Positions 1 to 7,395 of a DNA stretch of 17,224 nucleotides are shown here, in pieces (the first letter of the stretch is position 1; each line of letters starts with the position of its first letter). The stretch comes from DATLYH01 sp035575035. GTDB taxonomy: Bacteria; Planctomycetota; Planctomycetia; Gemmatales; Gemmataceae. The notes under the pieces are model-generated. The model saw only the letters and a list, made by a program, of their open reading frames with translations. It was not told the origin of the DNA and made no database searches. The DNA lies in assembly GCA_035575035.1 (NCBI GenBank), contig DATLYH010000257.1:1-17224 (forward strand), written 5' to 3'. A program made the translations under genes and the position numbers.

Positions 1-31
1 AATGAGAGAGCGGTCCCCGGCTGCGGGCGGT

Positions 32-949
32 TTATTCCGGGCGCGGCTGCTCCCGGCCCGGCTCCGCCATCGGCTGCCCGAAGTAAGCCCGGTCGCGCTC
101 CTCATAACCGGAGTAACCGAGCAGGTCGTACAGCTCGGCCCGCGTCAGCATCTGCGGCAGACGGTCGCGCTGGTGGCCGCGCTCCAGGAGCTCGGCCAGG
201 GTCTGCCGAGCGGCATAGAGCGCTGCCCGCAAAGCAGTCAGCGGGTAGAGCACCAGGCGGTAGCCCATCGCCGCCAGCACCGCAAAGTCGAGGTTGGGAC
301 TGCGGCCAAACTCGGTCATGTTCGCCAGCAGGGGGGCCTTCACGGCGGCGGCGAAGGCGGCGAATTCCTCCGCGCTTTCCAGCGCCTCGGGGAAGATGGC
401 GTCGGCCCCCGCCTCCAGGTAGAGCCGCGCCCGCCGCACCGCGTCGTCCAAGCCGGTCACGCCGCGGGCATCGGTCCGGGCGATGATCACGAAATCCGGA
501 TCGGTCCGCGCCGCCACCGCCGCCCGAATCTTGGCCGCCATCACTTCCGGCTCGACCAGCTGCTTGCCCGACAGGTGGCCGCAGCGCTTGGGCAGCTGCT
601 GGTCCTCCAGATGCAGCCCGGCCGCGCCGGCCGACTCGAACAGCCGCACCGTCCGCTCGACATTCAGGGCCTCGCCGAAACCGGTGTCGGCGTCGCACAG
701 CAACGGCAACCGGGTCGCTAACGCGATGGTCCGGGCGGCGTCGGCGAACTCGGTCAGGGTGAGCAGGCCGACATCGGGCAGGCCGGCCGAGGCCGACAGG
801 GCGGCCCCCGACAGATAAACCGCCGGGTAGCCCAGCTGCTCGGCCAGACGGGCCACCAGCGCATTGAAGACGCCCGGCACCGGAATGGGCCGCGCGGTCC
901 ACGCCTCACGCAAACGGCGGCCAGGGGAGCGGGACGGTACTTCGGGCAT
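32..949 (-). CDS. prpB: 2-methylisocitrate lyase (PrpB-type), isocitrate lyase/PEP mutase superfamily
   Basis: Predicted to cleave 2-methylisocitrate to pyruvate and succinate, the last step of the methylcitrate cycle for propionate use, in the cytosol. The 305-residue protein follows E. coli PrpB (about 296 residues) along its whole length as I remember it. The metal-binding DADTGFG is at residues 86-92, the lyase signature KRCGH at 121-125, the ARTD motif (Arg158) at 157-160 and FPEA (Glu188) at 186-189, nearly the E. coli numbering. The catalytic Cys123 in KRCGH separates this group from PEP mutases and oxaloacetate hydrolases. I chose the ATG at 949; an in-frame TTG at 961 would add four residues, and neither start has a strong Shine-Dalgarno. 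No prpC or prpD is nearby, so a related 2-hydroxy-dicarboxylate lyase activity remains possible. It is divergent from the propeller gene at 1150. Confidence 0.88.
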   Translation of the reverse strand: MPEVPSRSPGRRLREAWTARPIPVPGVFNALVARLAEQLGYPAVYLSGAALSASAGLPDVGLLTLTEFADAARTIALATRLPLLCDADTGFGEALNVERTVRLFESAGAAGLHLEDQQLPKRCGHLSGKQLVEPEVMAAKIRAAVAARTDPDFVIIARTDARGVTGLDDAVRRARLYLEAGADAIFPEALESAEEFAAFAAAVKAPLLANMTEFGRSPNLDFAVLAAMGYRLVLYPLTALRAALYAARQTLAELLERGHQRDRLPQMLTRAELYDLLGYSGYEERDRAYFGQPMAEPGREQPRPE

Positions 950-1076
950 GGCCTTGTCCAACCGAAGTCAGGGGGCAGTAATCAGAGGTCGGCCGTTCGA
1001 GGTTCAGGAAGCACGGATCGCGGCCTCGCAGGGGGGATGAGTACCGGGTACTCCTGCTGCTGGCCGACGCCTCGCT

Positions 1077-1105
1077 TTGACTTCGCTTCTGCTTCATCCT
1101 ACGAT
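1077..1105 (+). promoter_or_regulatory. Candidate sigma70-like promoter for the propeller gene
   Basis: A TTGACT hexamer at 1077-1082 (5 of 6 to the -35 consensus) is followed by a 17-bp spacer and TACGAT at 1100-1105 (4 of 6 to the -10 consensus). This would start transcription about 38 bp before the ATG at 1150. Seen by eye; no transcript data. Confidence 0.45.
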
Positions 1106-1149
1106 GACGAGGGCAATCGCCCGAACGAGCCGTTACCGGAGATCGTTGT

Positions 1150-2544
1150 ATGATCGCGCAGAACGAGCGGCAGCGGACCCGGCGGGTCTGGCTGGGAGTG
1201 CTTGCCGGCCTGGTCGTGATCGGTGCTTTCCTGGGCAGCTACTACCTCTACCTGAAGCACTCCTTCCGGGGCGGTCCGGCCTGGCTGGTCAGGCTGATGG
1301 GCGAGGAAGCGCCGGTCTTTGTGCCCGACCCGGAGTTGCTTCAGGGCTTGCAGGCGGCCCCCCTCGAACGGAACGCTGCCCGGCCGGTGGGGGAATGGCC
1401 GCAGTGGCGCGGGCCGAACCGCGACGGCGTCTCGGCCGAGACCGGCCTGCTCAAGGAATGGCCCGAGGGCGGCCCCCGCAAGGTATGGGAGGCCAAGGGG
1501 GGCGAGGGATATTCCTCGTTCGCGGTGGCTGGCGGCAAGGTGTACACCCTCCTCCAGGACGGCGACAACGAAACGGTCGTCTGCTGGGATGCCGCCACCG
1601 GCAAGGAGGTCTGGCGCTTCGGCTATCCCTGTCGGTACGAGAACTCCTGGGGCTCCGGGCCGCGCTCCACACCGGCGGTCCACGACGGCCTGGTCTACAC
1701 GGTCGGGGCCACCGGCATCTTCCACTGCCTCAAGGCCGACACCGGCGCCAAGGTCTGGCGGCACGACCTGCTCGACGAATTCAAGGCCGAGAATCTCCAG
1801 TGGGGCGTGTCGTTCTCGCCGCTGATCGAGGGAGACCTGGTCCTGACCAATCCCGGCGGCCCGGACGGCAATTCGATCGCCGCTTTCGATCGGAAGACGG
1901 GCCGGTTGATCTGGAAGGCGCTGGACGACCCGGCCGGCTACAGCTCGCCCGTCGCTGCCACCCTGGCCGGGGTGCGGCAGGTCCTTTTCTTCACCGCCCG
2001 CGGTCTGGTCAGCGTCTCCCCCGCCGACGGCAAGGAGCTATGGCGCTACGACTGGACGACGGAGTACGACGCCAACATCGCCACGCCGATTGTCGTGGAC
2101 GATTATGTGTTCATCTCATCGGGCTACGGCCGGGGGGCAGCGGTGCTCAAGGTGGAGTCGGCCGACGGCGGACTCAGGGCCCGGCGCGTCTACCAAACCA
2201 ACCAGATGGCCAACCACTTCTCGACCAGTGTCTATTACCGGGAACACCTCTACGGCTTCACCGACCCCGGCATCCTGGTCTGCATGGAATTCCGCACCGG
2301 CAAGGTGCGCTGGAAGGAGCGCGGCTTTGACAAGGGTTCGCTGACCATCGCGGACGGCCATCTGTTCATCCTCGGCGAGCAGGGCACGTTGGCCCTGGCC
2401 GAGGCAACGCCCGAAGCCTACCGCGAGAAGTCGCGCTGCCAGCCGTTCCAGGGCAAGTGCTGGACCGTGCCGGTGCTTTGCAACGGCAGGCTCTACCTGC
2501 GCGACGAGGCCAAGGTGCTCTGCCTCGAAGTGCGTGCTCCGTAG
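1150..2544 (+). CDS. Membrane-anchored PQQ-like beta-propeller protein
   Basis: A 464-residue protein with a basic N-terminus and one hydrophobic helix at about residues 13-35, so it is probably anchored with the propeller in the periplasm. From residue 83 it has WPQWRGPNRDG, a motif I associate with the large planctomycete PQQ-like and BamB-like propeller families. About eight repeats of the form 'G-x-V-Y ... D-x-x-T-G-x-x-x-W' follow to the C-terminus, which suggests an eight-blade propeller. No PQQ-dehydrogenase catalytic residues are recognisable, so 'PQQ' refers to the fold only. Its role is unknown; such proteins are usually taken as scaffolds or periplasmic binding proteins. The start is supported by GGAGA at 1138-1142, 7 bp before the ATG. 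It ends 43 bp before the convergent DUF488 gene. Confidence 0.88.
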   Translation: MIAQNERQRTRRVWLGVLAGLVVIGAFLGSYYLYLKHSFRGGPAWLVRLMGEEAPVFVPDPELLQGLQAAPLERNAARPVGEWPQWRGPNRDGVSAETGLLKEWPEGGPRKVWEAKGGEGYSSFAVAGGKVYTLLQDGDNETVVCWDAATGKEVWRFGYPCRYENSWGSGPRSTPAVHDGLVYTVGATGIFHCLKADTGAKVWRHDLLDEFKAENLQWGVSFSPLIEGDLVLTNPGGPDGNSIAAFDRKTGRLIWKALDDPAGYSSPVAATLAGVRQVLFFTARGLVSVSPADGKELWRYDWTTEYDANIATPIVVDDYVFISSGYGRGAAVLKVESADGGLRARRVYQTNQMANHFSTSVYYREHLYGFTDPGILVCMEFRTGKVRWKERGFDKGSLTIADGHLFILGEQGTLALAEATPEAYREKSRCQPFQGKCWTVPVLCNGRLYLRDEAKVLCLEVRAP

Positions 2545-2587
2545 CCGGAGGAAAGCAGCCGGTCCACGCCGCGTGCCGACTACTTTG

Positions 2588-2980
2588 TCACTTTCGTGGG
2601 GGGAGGTCCTTCATCGCCTCCTCGATCAGTCCGCGCAGCAGCGTGCGGTGGCAGCGCGACTCGTCGAGGCATGCCGAGGAGCAGAGCAGGGTAATCGTTT
2701 CCCCCGCCGCCGCTCGCCGCGCCAGCTCCTCGATCTTCGCCTTCTGGCTTTGCATCTCTTTCAAATAGAGCCGGCGATACTCCTCCCAGCTGACGCGCTT
2801 GTAGCCCGGCTTGCCGTAGAAGCGAGCGTGAAGCTCCTTGCTCGGGCCCAGGTCCTTGTCCCACGCGTGCCAGGTCTCCTTGGCCTTGGGGAGGGCACGC
2901 GGCCGATAACGGCAGATCAACAGGCGGTAGCCGTCCTCCGGCTCGACCGGCTCGTCCCAGCGCTTGGTTCGGATGGGCAT
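2588..2980 (-). CDS. DUF488 family protein
   Basis: A 130-residue protein with the DUF488 pattern. KRWDEPVEPEDGYRLLICRYRP at residues 7-28 corresponds to the family's 'DGyRvLVDRlWPRG' segment. AWDKDLGPSKELHARFYG at 39-56 corresponds to its 'W.KdlaPS.eLR..f' segment. TLLCSSACLDESRCHRTLL at 97-115 has the conserved C..CHR near the C-terminus. The biochemical function of DUF488 is not established. The ATG at 2980 is preferred because GGGAG lies 6 bp upstream (2987-2991). The frame stays open to 3226, but the upstream part has no family similarity and overlaps the peptidase gene. It is convergent with the propeller gene and divergent from the peptidase, about 100 bp away. Confidence 0.82.
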   Translation of the reverse strand: MPIRTKRWDEPVEPEDGYRLLICRYRPRALPKAKETWHAWDKDLGPSKELHARFYGKPGYKRVSWEEYRRLYLKEMQSQKAKIEELARRAAAGETITLLCSSACLDESRCHRTLLRGLIEEAMKDLPPRK

Positions 2981-3083
2981 GGGTTGCTCCCTGTCTCCAA
3001 ACGGTCTTCCCTCTTGCATCGTAAGGGGACGGAAGCCATTGTAGAAGCGCGATCGCCTCGACCCCGGATGAAAAGGGACTCCC

Positions 3084-5297
3084 ATGAAGCGCCTCGCATG
3101 CATTGCCGTCTGCCTGCTCGCCGTCTTGGCACCGGCCGCCCCGGCCGAGAACAAGCGCCCCATGAAGCTGGACGACCTGTTCCGCTGCCAGCGTGTCTCC
3201 GACCCGGACATCAGCCCCGACGGCAAGACGGTCGTCTACGTGGTGACGACCGTGGACCTGGAGGGGAACCGCACTGCGTCCCACCTCTGGCTGGCCGCGG
3301 TCCCCCCCTCACCCTTACCCTCTCCCCCCGCAGGAGGCGAGGGTAAGGGTGAGGGGGGCGGCAGTCGGAAGCAGCTGACCACCGCCGGCAAACAGGACCG
3401 CCACCCGCGCTGGAGCCCCGACGGCAAGTACATCCTCTTCGAATCCAACCGCTCCGGCGACAACCAACTCTGGGTCATTGATCCGAGCGGCGGCGAGGCC
3501 CGGCAGCTGACCCATATCAGCACCGGAGCAGCGAACGGCATCTGGTCGCCCGACGGCAAGTGGATTGCCTTTGTCTCGGCCGTCTGGCCCGAGTATTCCG
3601 ACCGTCCCTATGCCGAGAGCAACGAGTTGAACCGCAAACGCAAGGAGGAGGCCGAGAAGAACCCGGTCAAGGCGCGGGTCTTCACCAAGCTCTTCTTCCG
3701 CCACTGGGACCACTACGTTGAGGACAAGCGGCAGCACCTGTTTGTCATGCCATTCCAACCAGACCGGAGCGCAAGCGACGGCTATGCCGAGCCGAAAGAC
3801 GTGACGCCCGGCGACCGCGACGCCTACCCGACCTCAACGACCTTCTCGGTGGGCGATGAGTTCGTCTTCAGCCCGGACAGCAAGTACCTGGTTTACACCG
3901 CCCCGCCGGCGCGGGAGGAAGCCTGGAGCACCAACTACGACATCTGGCGCGTGCCGGTCGCCGGCGGCCAGCCGGAGAACCTGACCAAGGACAACCCGGC
4001 CGCCGACGGCTCGCCGCGCTTTTCCCCCGACGGCAAGAAGCTGGCCTACCGGGCGCAAAAGCGGGCGGGGTATGAAGCCGACAAATGGGACATCCTCGTT
4101 GTGGACTGTGGGCCGGATGGGGCCCTGCAAGGCAAGCCGCAGAACCTGACGGCCGATTACCACCATGCATCGGCCGAAGGGGTAGCGTGGAGCTCGCCCG
4201 ATAACATCCTCTTCCCATCCGAGGCGAGGGCCCGGTCAACCATCCTGGATTTCTCGTTGCGGAGCAACCAACTCATTGCAAGACACCAGGCGTTGCCCTA
4301 CGACGGCGGCACGATCACCTCTGCCCTCTCGGTTAGCCGGGACGGCTTGGTGGCCTACACCATGGCGTATTTGCAGCGACCCTCCGAAGTGTTTGTCGCT
4401 GGCGAGGTCTTGAAGCAACGGCCTCTGCCCCATCGGGACCGCAACCCGGGCGTGCTTGGTCTGACCCATCACAACGATGCCCTGCTCGCCGAACTTGACC
4501 TGCCCCGCCCGGAATCGGTCGATATTGAGGTCGAAGGCGGCAAGATGCAGATGTGGATCCTGAAGCCGCCTGGTTTCGACCCGAAGAAGAAATGGCCGCT
4601 CGCCTATCTGGTGCATGGCGGGCCGCAGTCGGCGTGGACCGACAACTGGAGCTACCGCTGGAACCCGCAGCTGTGGGCAGCCCAGGGCTACGTCGTCGCC
4701 CTGCCCAACCCGCGCGGCTCGACCGGCTTCGGCCAGAAATACGTGGATGAGATCTCCGGCGACTGGGGCGGCAAATGCTACGACGACCTGATGAAGGGGG
4801 TCGATTATCTGGAGAAGCTTCCCTACATCGACAAGGACCGCCTGGCAGCGGCGGGGGCGTCGTTCGGCGGTTACATGATGAACTGGTTCGCGGTGAACAC
4901 CGGCCGCTTCAAGTGCCTGATCACCCACTGTAGCGTCTGGAACTTCGAGAGCATGTACGGCACCACGGACGAACTCTGGTTTGATGAGTGGGAGCACGGC
5001 GGGCCGCCCTGGGGACCGAACCGCCATTCCTACGAGAAGCATTCGCCGCACCGCCTGGCCGCCAACCTGGGCAAGTTCAAGACGCCGATGCTGGTCATCC
5101 ACAACGACCTCGACTTCCGCTGCCCGATCGGCCAGGGCCATGAATTGTTCACGGCGCTGCAACGGCAGGGGGTGCCGTCGCGGATGGTCAACTTCCCCGA
5201 TGAGGGCCACTGGGTGCTGAAGCCGAAGAACAGCGAGCGCTGGCACCAGGAGGTCTTCGCCTGGTTGACGAAATACGTCCCGCCGGGGGGAAGATGA
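3084..5297 (+). CDS. Secreted S9-family serine peptidase (dipeptidyl/acylaminoacyl peptidase type)
   Basis: A 737-residue exported peptidase of the prolyl oligopeptidase family. A signal peptide spans residues 1-21, with probable cleavage after APAAPA. A TolB/WD40-like propeller follows, with repeated SPDGK-type motifs at about 44, 111, 154 and further on. The C-terminal alpha/beta-hydrolase domain has HGGPQSAW as the oxyanion-side motif. The predicted catalytic triad is Ser593 in GASFGGYM, Asp677 in NDLDFRCP and His709 in DEGHW. It would remove short peptides or acyl-amino acids from the N-termini of oligopeptides in the periplasm or outside. AAGGG at 3073-3077 is 6 bp before the ATG. Residues 74-92, rich in Pro and Gly, are encoded by a palindromic repeat and sit in a loop of the first blade, between LWLAAV and the following GSRKQLTT strand. 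The gene looks intact. Confidence 0.93.
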   Translation: MKRLACIAVCLLAVLAPAAPAENKRPMKLDDLFRCQRVSDPDISPDGKTVVYVVTTVDLEGNRTASHLWLAAVPPSPLPSPPAGGEGKGEGGGSRKQLTTAGKQDRHPRWSPDGKYILFESNRSGDNQLWVIDPSGGEARQLTHISTGAANGIWSPDGKWIAFVSAVWPEYSDRPYAESNELNRKRKEEAEKNPVKARVFTKLFFRHWDHYVEDKRQHLFVMPFQPDRSASDGYAEPKDVTPGDRDAYPTSTTFSVGDEFVFSPDSKYLVYTAPPAREEAWSTNYDIWRVPVAGGQPENLTKDNPAADGSPRFSPDGKKLAYRAQKRAGYEADKWDILVVDCGPDGALQGKPQNLTADYHHASAEGVAWSSPDNILFPSEARARSTILDFSLRSNQLIARHQALPYDGGTITSALSVSRDGLVAYTMAYLQRPSEVFVAGEVLKQRPLPHRDRNPGVLGLTHHNDALLAELDLPRPESVDIEVEGGKMQMWILKPPGFDPKKKWPLAYLVHGGPQSAWTDNWSYRWNPQLWAAQGYVVALPNPRGSTGFGQKYVDEISGDWGGKCYDDLMKGVDYLEKLPYIDKDRLAAAGASFGGYMMNWFAVNTGRFKCLITHCSVWNFESMYGTTDELWFDEWEHGGPPWGPNRHSYEKHSPHRLAANLGKFKTPMLVIHNDLDFRCPIGQGHELFTALQRQGVPSRMVNFPDEGHWVLKPKNSERWHQEVFAWLTKYVPPGGR
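3303..3358. repeat. Palindromic REP-like element inside the S9 peptidase coding sequence
   Basis: A perfect 20-bp inverted repeat, arms 3303-3322 and 3339-3358, flanks a 16-nt loop. The arms begin CCCCCCTCACCC and end GGGTGAGGGGGG. It is read in frame as a Pro-Gly-Ser segment (SPLPSPPAGGEGKGEG). From memory, elements of this CCCTCACCC...GGGTGAGGG type are dispersed in many GC-rich bacterial genomes and give this peptide when they fall in genes. Whether other copies exist in this genome cannot be seen here. Confidence 0.85.
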
Positions 5298-5420
5298 CGG
5301 GTCCTATCCGAGCCCCGGAGCGTCCGCGACGGGTACTATCCGAGCCCGGAGCGTCCGCGACGGGTACTATCCGAGCCCGGAGCGTCCGCGACGGGTACCA
5401 TCCGAGCCCGGAGCGTTAGC
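5296..5420. repeat. Four tandem direct repeats of about 31 bp
   Basis: Units lie at 5296-5327 (32 bp, one extra C), 5328-5358, 5359-5389 and 5390-5420. Units 2 and 3 are identical; units 1 and 4 differ by a few bases. Each starts GACGGGTAC and carries CCGAGCCCGGAGCG. The first unit begins within the TGA stop codon of the S9 peptidase gene. The repeats abut with no spacers, so this is not a CRISPR array. The GGAGCGT..GCGACGGG core resembles a short repeat I recall as common in planctomycete intergenic DNA. Confidence 0.9.
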
Positions 5421-5452
5421 GACGGGACCCAGCGCTACCCGTCGTTGACGCT
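5412..5452. repeat. Hairpin closing the 31-bp repeat array
   Basis: The arms 5412-5426 (AGCGTTAGCGACGGG) and 5438-5452 (CCCGTCGTTGACGCT) match at 13 of 15 positions, and as plus-strand RNA the other two pairs are G-U. The loop is 11 nt. The right arm is thus an inverted, diverged copy of the repeat edge, giving a REP-like stem. There is no T-tract, so it is not a classical intrinsic terminator, though it could protect the 3' end of the peptidase transcript. Confidence 0.7.
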
Positions 5453-5515
5453 GGGGGCGCTGACCGTGGATGCCCTGGGTTCGGGGCCGGCCGCGGAGCG
5501 GCACGCCGTCGGCGA

Positions 5516-7174
5516 TCAAGGCTTGGCACCCTTCCGCGGCGGTTCCTTCTGGCCGCCGAGGTTCTCGAAATAACCCTTGGCGATGTCGCTGGCCGCCCGC
5601 GGGATGCGTTGCCGCTCGAGCGCCTCGGGCGCCTCCTGGCTGGCCTGTTTGATCTCCTGGGTCAGTTCCTCGGGCTTGCGCGGCCGGCGGAAGTTGCTTC
5701 CCGGCGCGGTACCGACAATCTCGTGGCGGCCTTCCAACGACTCACCGCTGATCCGGGTTTGCTGCGAGCCGGTCTGGTCTTCCTCCTCGGGCCGGCGGCC
5801 GGCGGCCGGGATCGGCTGGCTCTCACCCATGACCTCCGACATACTGCGGCGGATCTCGCGCAGCTCGTCGAGCTGCCGTGACAGCCGCTCCAGGTCGTCG
5901 CTGTTGCCGAGCCGGCTCATCTTGTTGCCGGCCCGCGCCAGGGCCTTGGCCGCTCCCTCGCAGTTGCCGTCCCTCAGGCATTTCTGACACTCGGCCAGCT
6001 GCTCGGCGATGTCTTGCAGGTCCTGGAGATTGTCCCGCAGCTTCTCGCTGTTCTTGCGGAGCTTCTCCAGCTCGCGGTTGAGCGTCTCCTCGTCGATGTC
6101 GCCGCGGCGGGCCAGCTCCCGCAATTGCTCCTCCAGTTCCTCCTGCTGGGTCAGCTGCTCCAGCCGCTCCTTTAGCTCCTGAAGCTGCTCACTGAGCTTT
6201 TGCTGCTCCTCCTTGGTCAGCTCGTTGTCTTTGAGCTTCTTGGCCAGGCGATCGACTTCCTCCTGGGCCTTTTTCAGGTCTCCCTGGTTGATGGCCTTCT
6301 CCAGGTCCTTGGCTGGGCCGTCCTTGCTCCCCTGTTTCTTGGCGAGGCGTTCGGCCTGCTGAAGCTGTTGCTTGAGGGCCTCCGCCTTCTCCTTCGACCG
6401 CTCGGCGAGGTCCTTCTGGTGGTCCTCCATTTTCCGCTTCAGGGCTTCCATCTCATCGACGCGCTTGGCCAGCTGCTCCTTGGTGTCGCGCGGTTTGCCG
6501 AAGATGCGGTCGAGGTCTTCCTCGAACTTCTTGAGTTCGTCGTCCGGGTTCTCCTCCGCGGCCTTCTCGCGGGCCTTGCGTTCGAGCCGGGCCTGAGCAA
6601 TCTTCTTCTCCAGCTCCTCGGCGCCGGGCAGCTTGTCGGCGGTTTCGGGCGGGGCCGGCGGCGCCGGTTTGCCCCGGACCGGCTCATAAAAAAGGGCCAC
6701 CAGGGCCAGCAGGGCAGCGCCCAAAGGGAGGAGGGCGGCATTCCGCGGGAGACGGATCGGGAAGCGCGAGCCGACATCGAGCGCGGCGACGCGCTGGTTG
6801 ACATCCTCGAGCAGCGCCAGGGCGGCGGGGGTGTTGGCCTGATGCGGCGGCAGGGTCAGCGAGGTGGTGACGCGCTCGCGGAGGGCGAATTTCTCATCCA
6901 GCGCCAGGGCGGCCAGGACCGGCGAGGGCCGACGCAGCACCGCCCAGAGCAGGGCCAGGACCGTGGCCGCGCCGACGGCCCCACCAGCGACCGCCCAGCG
7001 CAGCCAGTCGGACGGCGCCGGCACGACGAAGGGTTGGACGAGGAACCAGACGGCCGACAGCACCAGCGCGCCGGTCCAGCACCCGAACAGGCGATCCAGG
7101 AAGACTTGCATGAACAGGCGCCGGCCGACATGGGCCACCTGGCGCTCCAGAGGAGAAGAGGTCGAGCGGGCCAT
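5516..7174 (-). CDS. Membrane-anchored long coiled-coil protein, function unknown
   Basis: A 552-residue protein. Three hydrophobic helices lie at about residues 33-51, 60-80 and 144-163, with a short soluble segment between the second and third (LDEKFALRERVTTSL). From about 185 to 450 there is a nearly continuous Glu/Lys/Leu/Gln-rich coiled coil, followed by a low-complexity polar tail. The layout recalls DUF4175-like planctomycete proteins, but I do not recognise a defined family, so no function is claimed. Three cysteines, 396, 399 and 405, lie late in the coil (ECQKCLRDGNC). The ATG at 7174 is preferred because AGGAG at 7183-7187 lies 8 bp upstream; the ATG at 7198 has only weak pairing. 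It runs in the same direction as the bc operon but is separated from it by a strong terminator. Confidence 0.8.
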   Translation of the reverse strand: MARSTSSPLERQVAHVGRRLFMQVFLDRLFGCWTGALVLSAVWFLVQPFVVPAPSDWLRWAVAGGAVGAATVLALLWAVLRRPSPVLAALALDEKFALRERVTTSLTLPPHQANTPAALALLEDVNQRVAALDVGSRFPIRLPRNAALLPLGAALLALVALFYEPVRGKPAPPAPPETADKLPGAEELEKKIAQARLERKAREKAAEENPDDELKKFEEDLDRIFGKPRDTKEQLAKRVDEMEALKRKMEDHQKDLAERSKEKAEALKQQLQQAERLAKKQGSKDGPAKDLEKAINQGDLKKAQEEVDRLAKKLKDNELTKEEQQKLSEQLQELKERLEQLTQQEELEEQLRELARRGDIDEETLNRELEKLRKNSEKLRDNLQDLQDIAEQLAECQKCLRDGNCEGAAKALARAGNKMSRLGNSDDLERLSRQLDELREIRRSMSEVMGESQPIPAAGRRPEEEDQTGSQQTRISGESLEGRHEIVGTAPGSNFRRPRKPEELTQEIKQASQEAPEALERQRIPRAASDIAKGYFENLGGQKEPPRKGAKP

Positions 7175-7182
7175 CGGGACGT

Positions 7183-7187
7183 CTCCT
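7183..7187 (-). promoter_or_regulatory. Ribosome binding site that sets the start of the coiled-coil gene
   Basis: AGGAG on the minus strand, 8 bp before the ATG at 7174. It falls between the two candidate starts (7198 and 7174) and favours the shorter protein. Confidence 0.6.
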
Positions 7188-7218
7188 GCCAAGGACATGC
7201 GCTCGGAACGTCTCTTCT

Positions 7219-7246
7219 ATTATCCGTTAGACGTGGCGGAAAACAA
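7219..7246 (-). promoter_or_regulatory. Weak candidate promoter for the coiled-coil gene
   Basis: Minus-strand TTGTTT (7246-7241), a 16-bp spacer and GATAAT (7224-7219). The -10 matches 5 of 6, the -35 only 3 of 6. It lies just downstream of the bc-operon terminator, where a new promoter would be expected. Confidence 0.3.
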
Positions 7247-7340
7247 CGAGGATTTCCTCCGCGAAGGCGCCTTCCCTGTTGAAGCCGAGAGGACCAGCGA
7301 AGGCCACTGGAGGCCGGCAGCGACAACCCGGCGCAAGGGG

Positions 7341-7379
7341 AAAAAACACGGCCCGTAGTCCGGCGACTACGGGCCGTGT
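7341..7379 (-). terminator. Intrinsic terminator of the cytochrome bc operon
   Basis: A perfect 15-bp GC-rich stem (7346-7360 with 7365-7379) closes on a 4-nt loop, CGGC. On the minus strand it is followed directly by a run of six T (7341-7346). It begins 17 bp after the stop codon of the last gene, at 7396. This is a textbook Rho-independent terminator for minus-strand transcription. Confidence 0.9.
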
Positions 7380-7395
7380 CGGCAAGCGGAGCCTA

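Noticed and set aside
1039..1053. GAGTAC-cgg-GTACTC dyad upstream of the propeller promoter as an operator
   Set aside because: A 6-bp dyad is easily found by chance; no regulator gene or second copy supports it.
906..1097. A 63-codon minus-strand open frame upstream of prpB
   Set aside because: It overlaps the prpB start, has no motif or good ribosome binding site, and crosses the promoter of the propeller gene.
1150..2544. PQQ-dependent dehydrogenase
   Set aside because: Only the propeller fold is visible; the length, lack of the catalytic Asp region and of a cytochrome domain argue for a non-enzymatic PQQ-like protein.
4236..5246. A 336-codon minus-strand open frame
   Set aside because: It lies opposite the S9 catalytic domain, whose triad and motifs are clear; the antisense product shows no family features.
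5296..5420. CRISPR array
   Set aside because: The 31-bp units are directly adjacent with no unique spacers and there are no cas genes.
6200..7282. A 360-codon plus-strand open frame
   Set aside because: It is antisense to the coiled-coil gene; Leu-rich runs are what reversed Glu/Lys/Gln codons produce.
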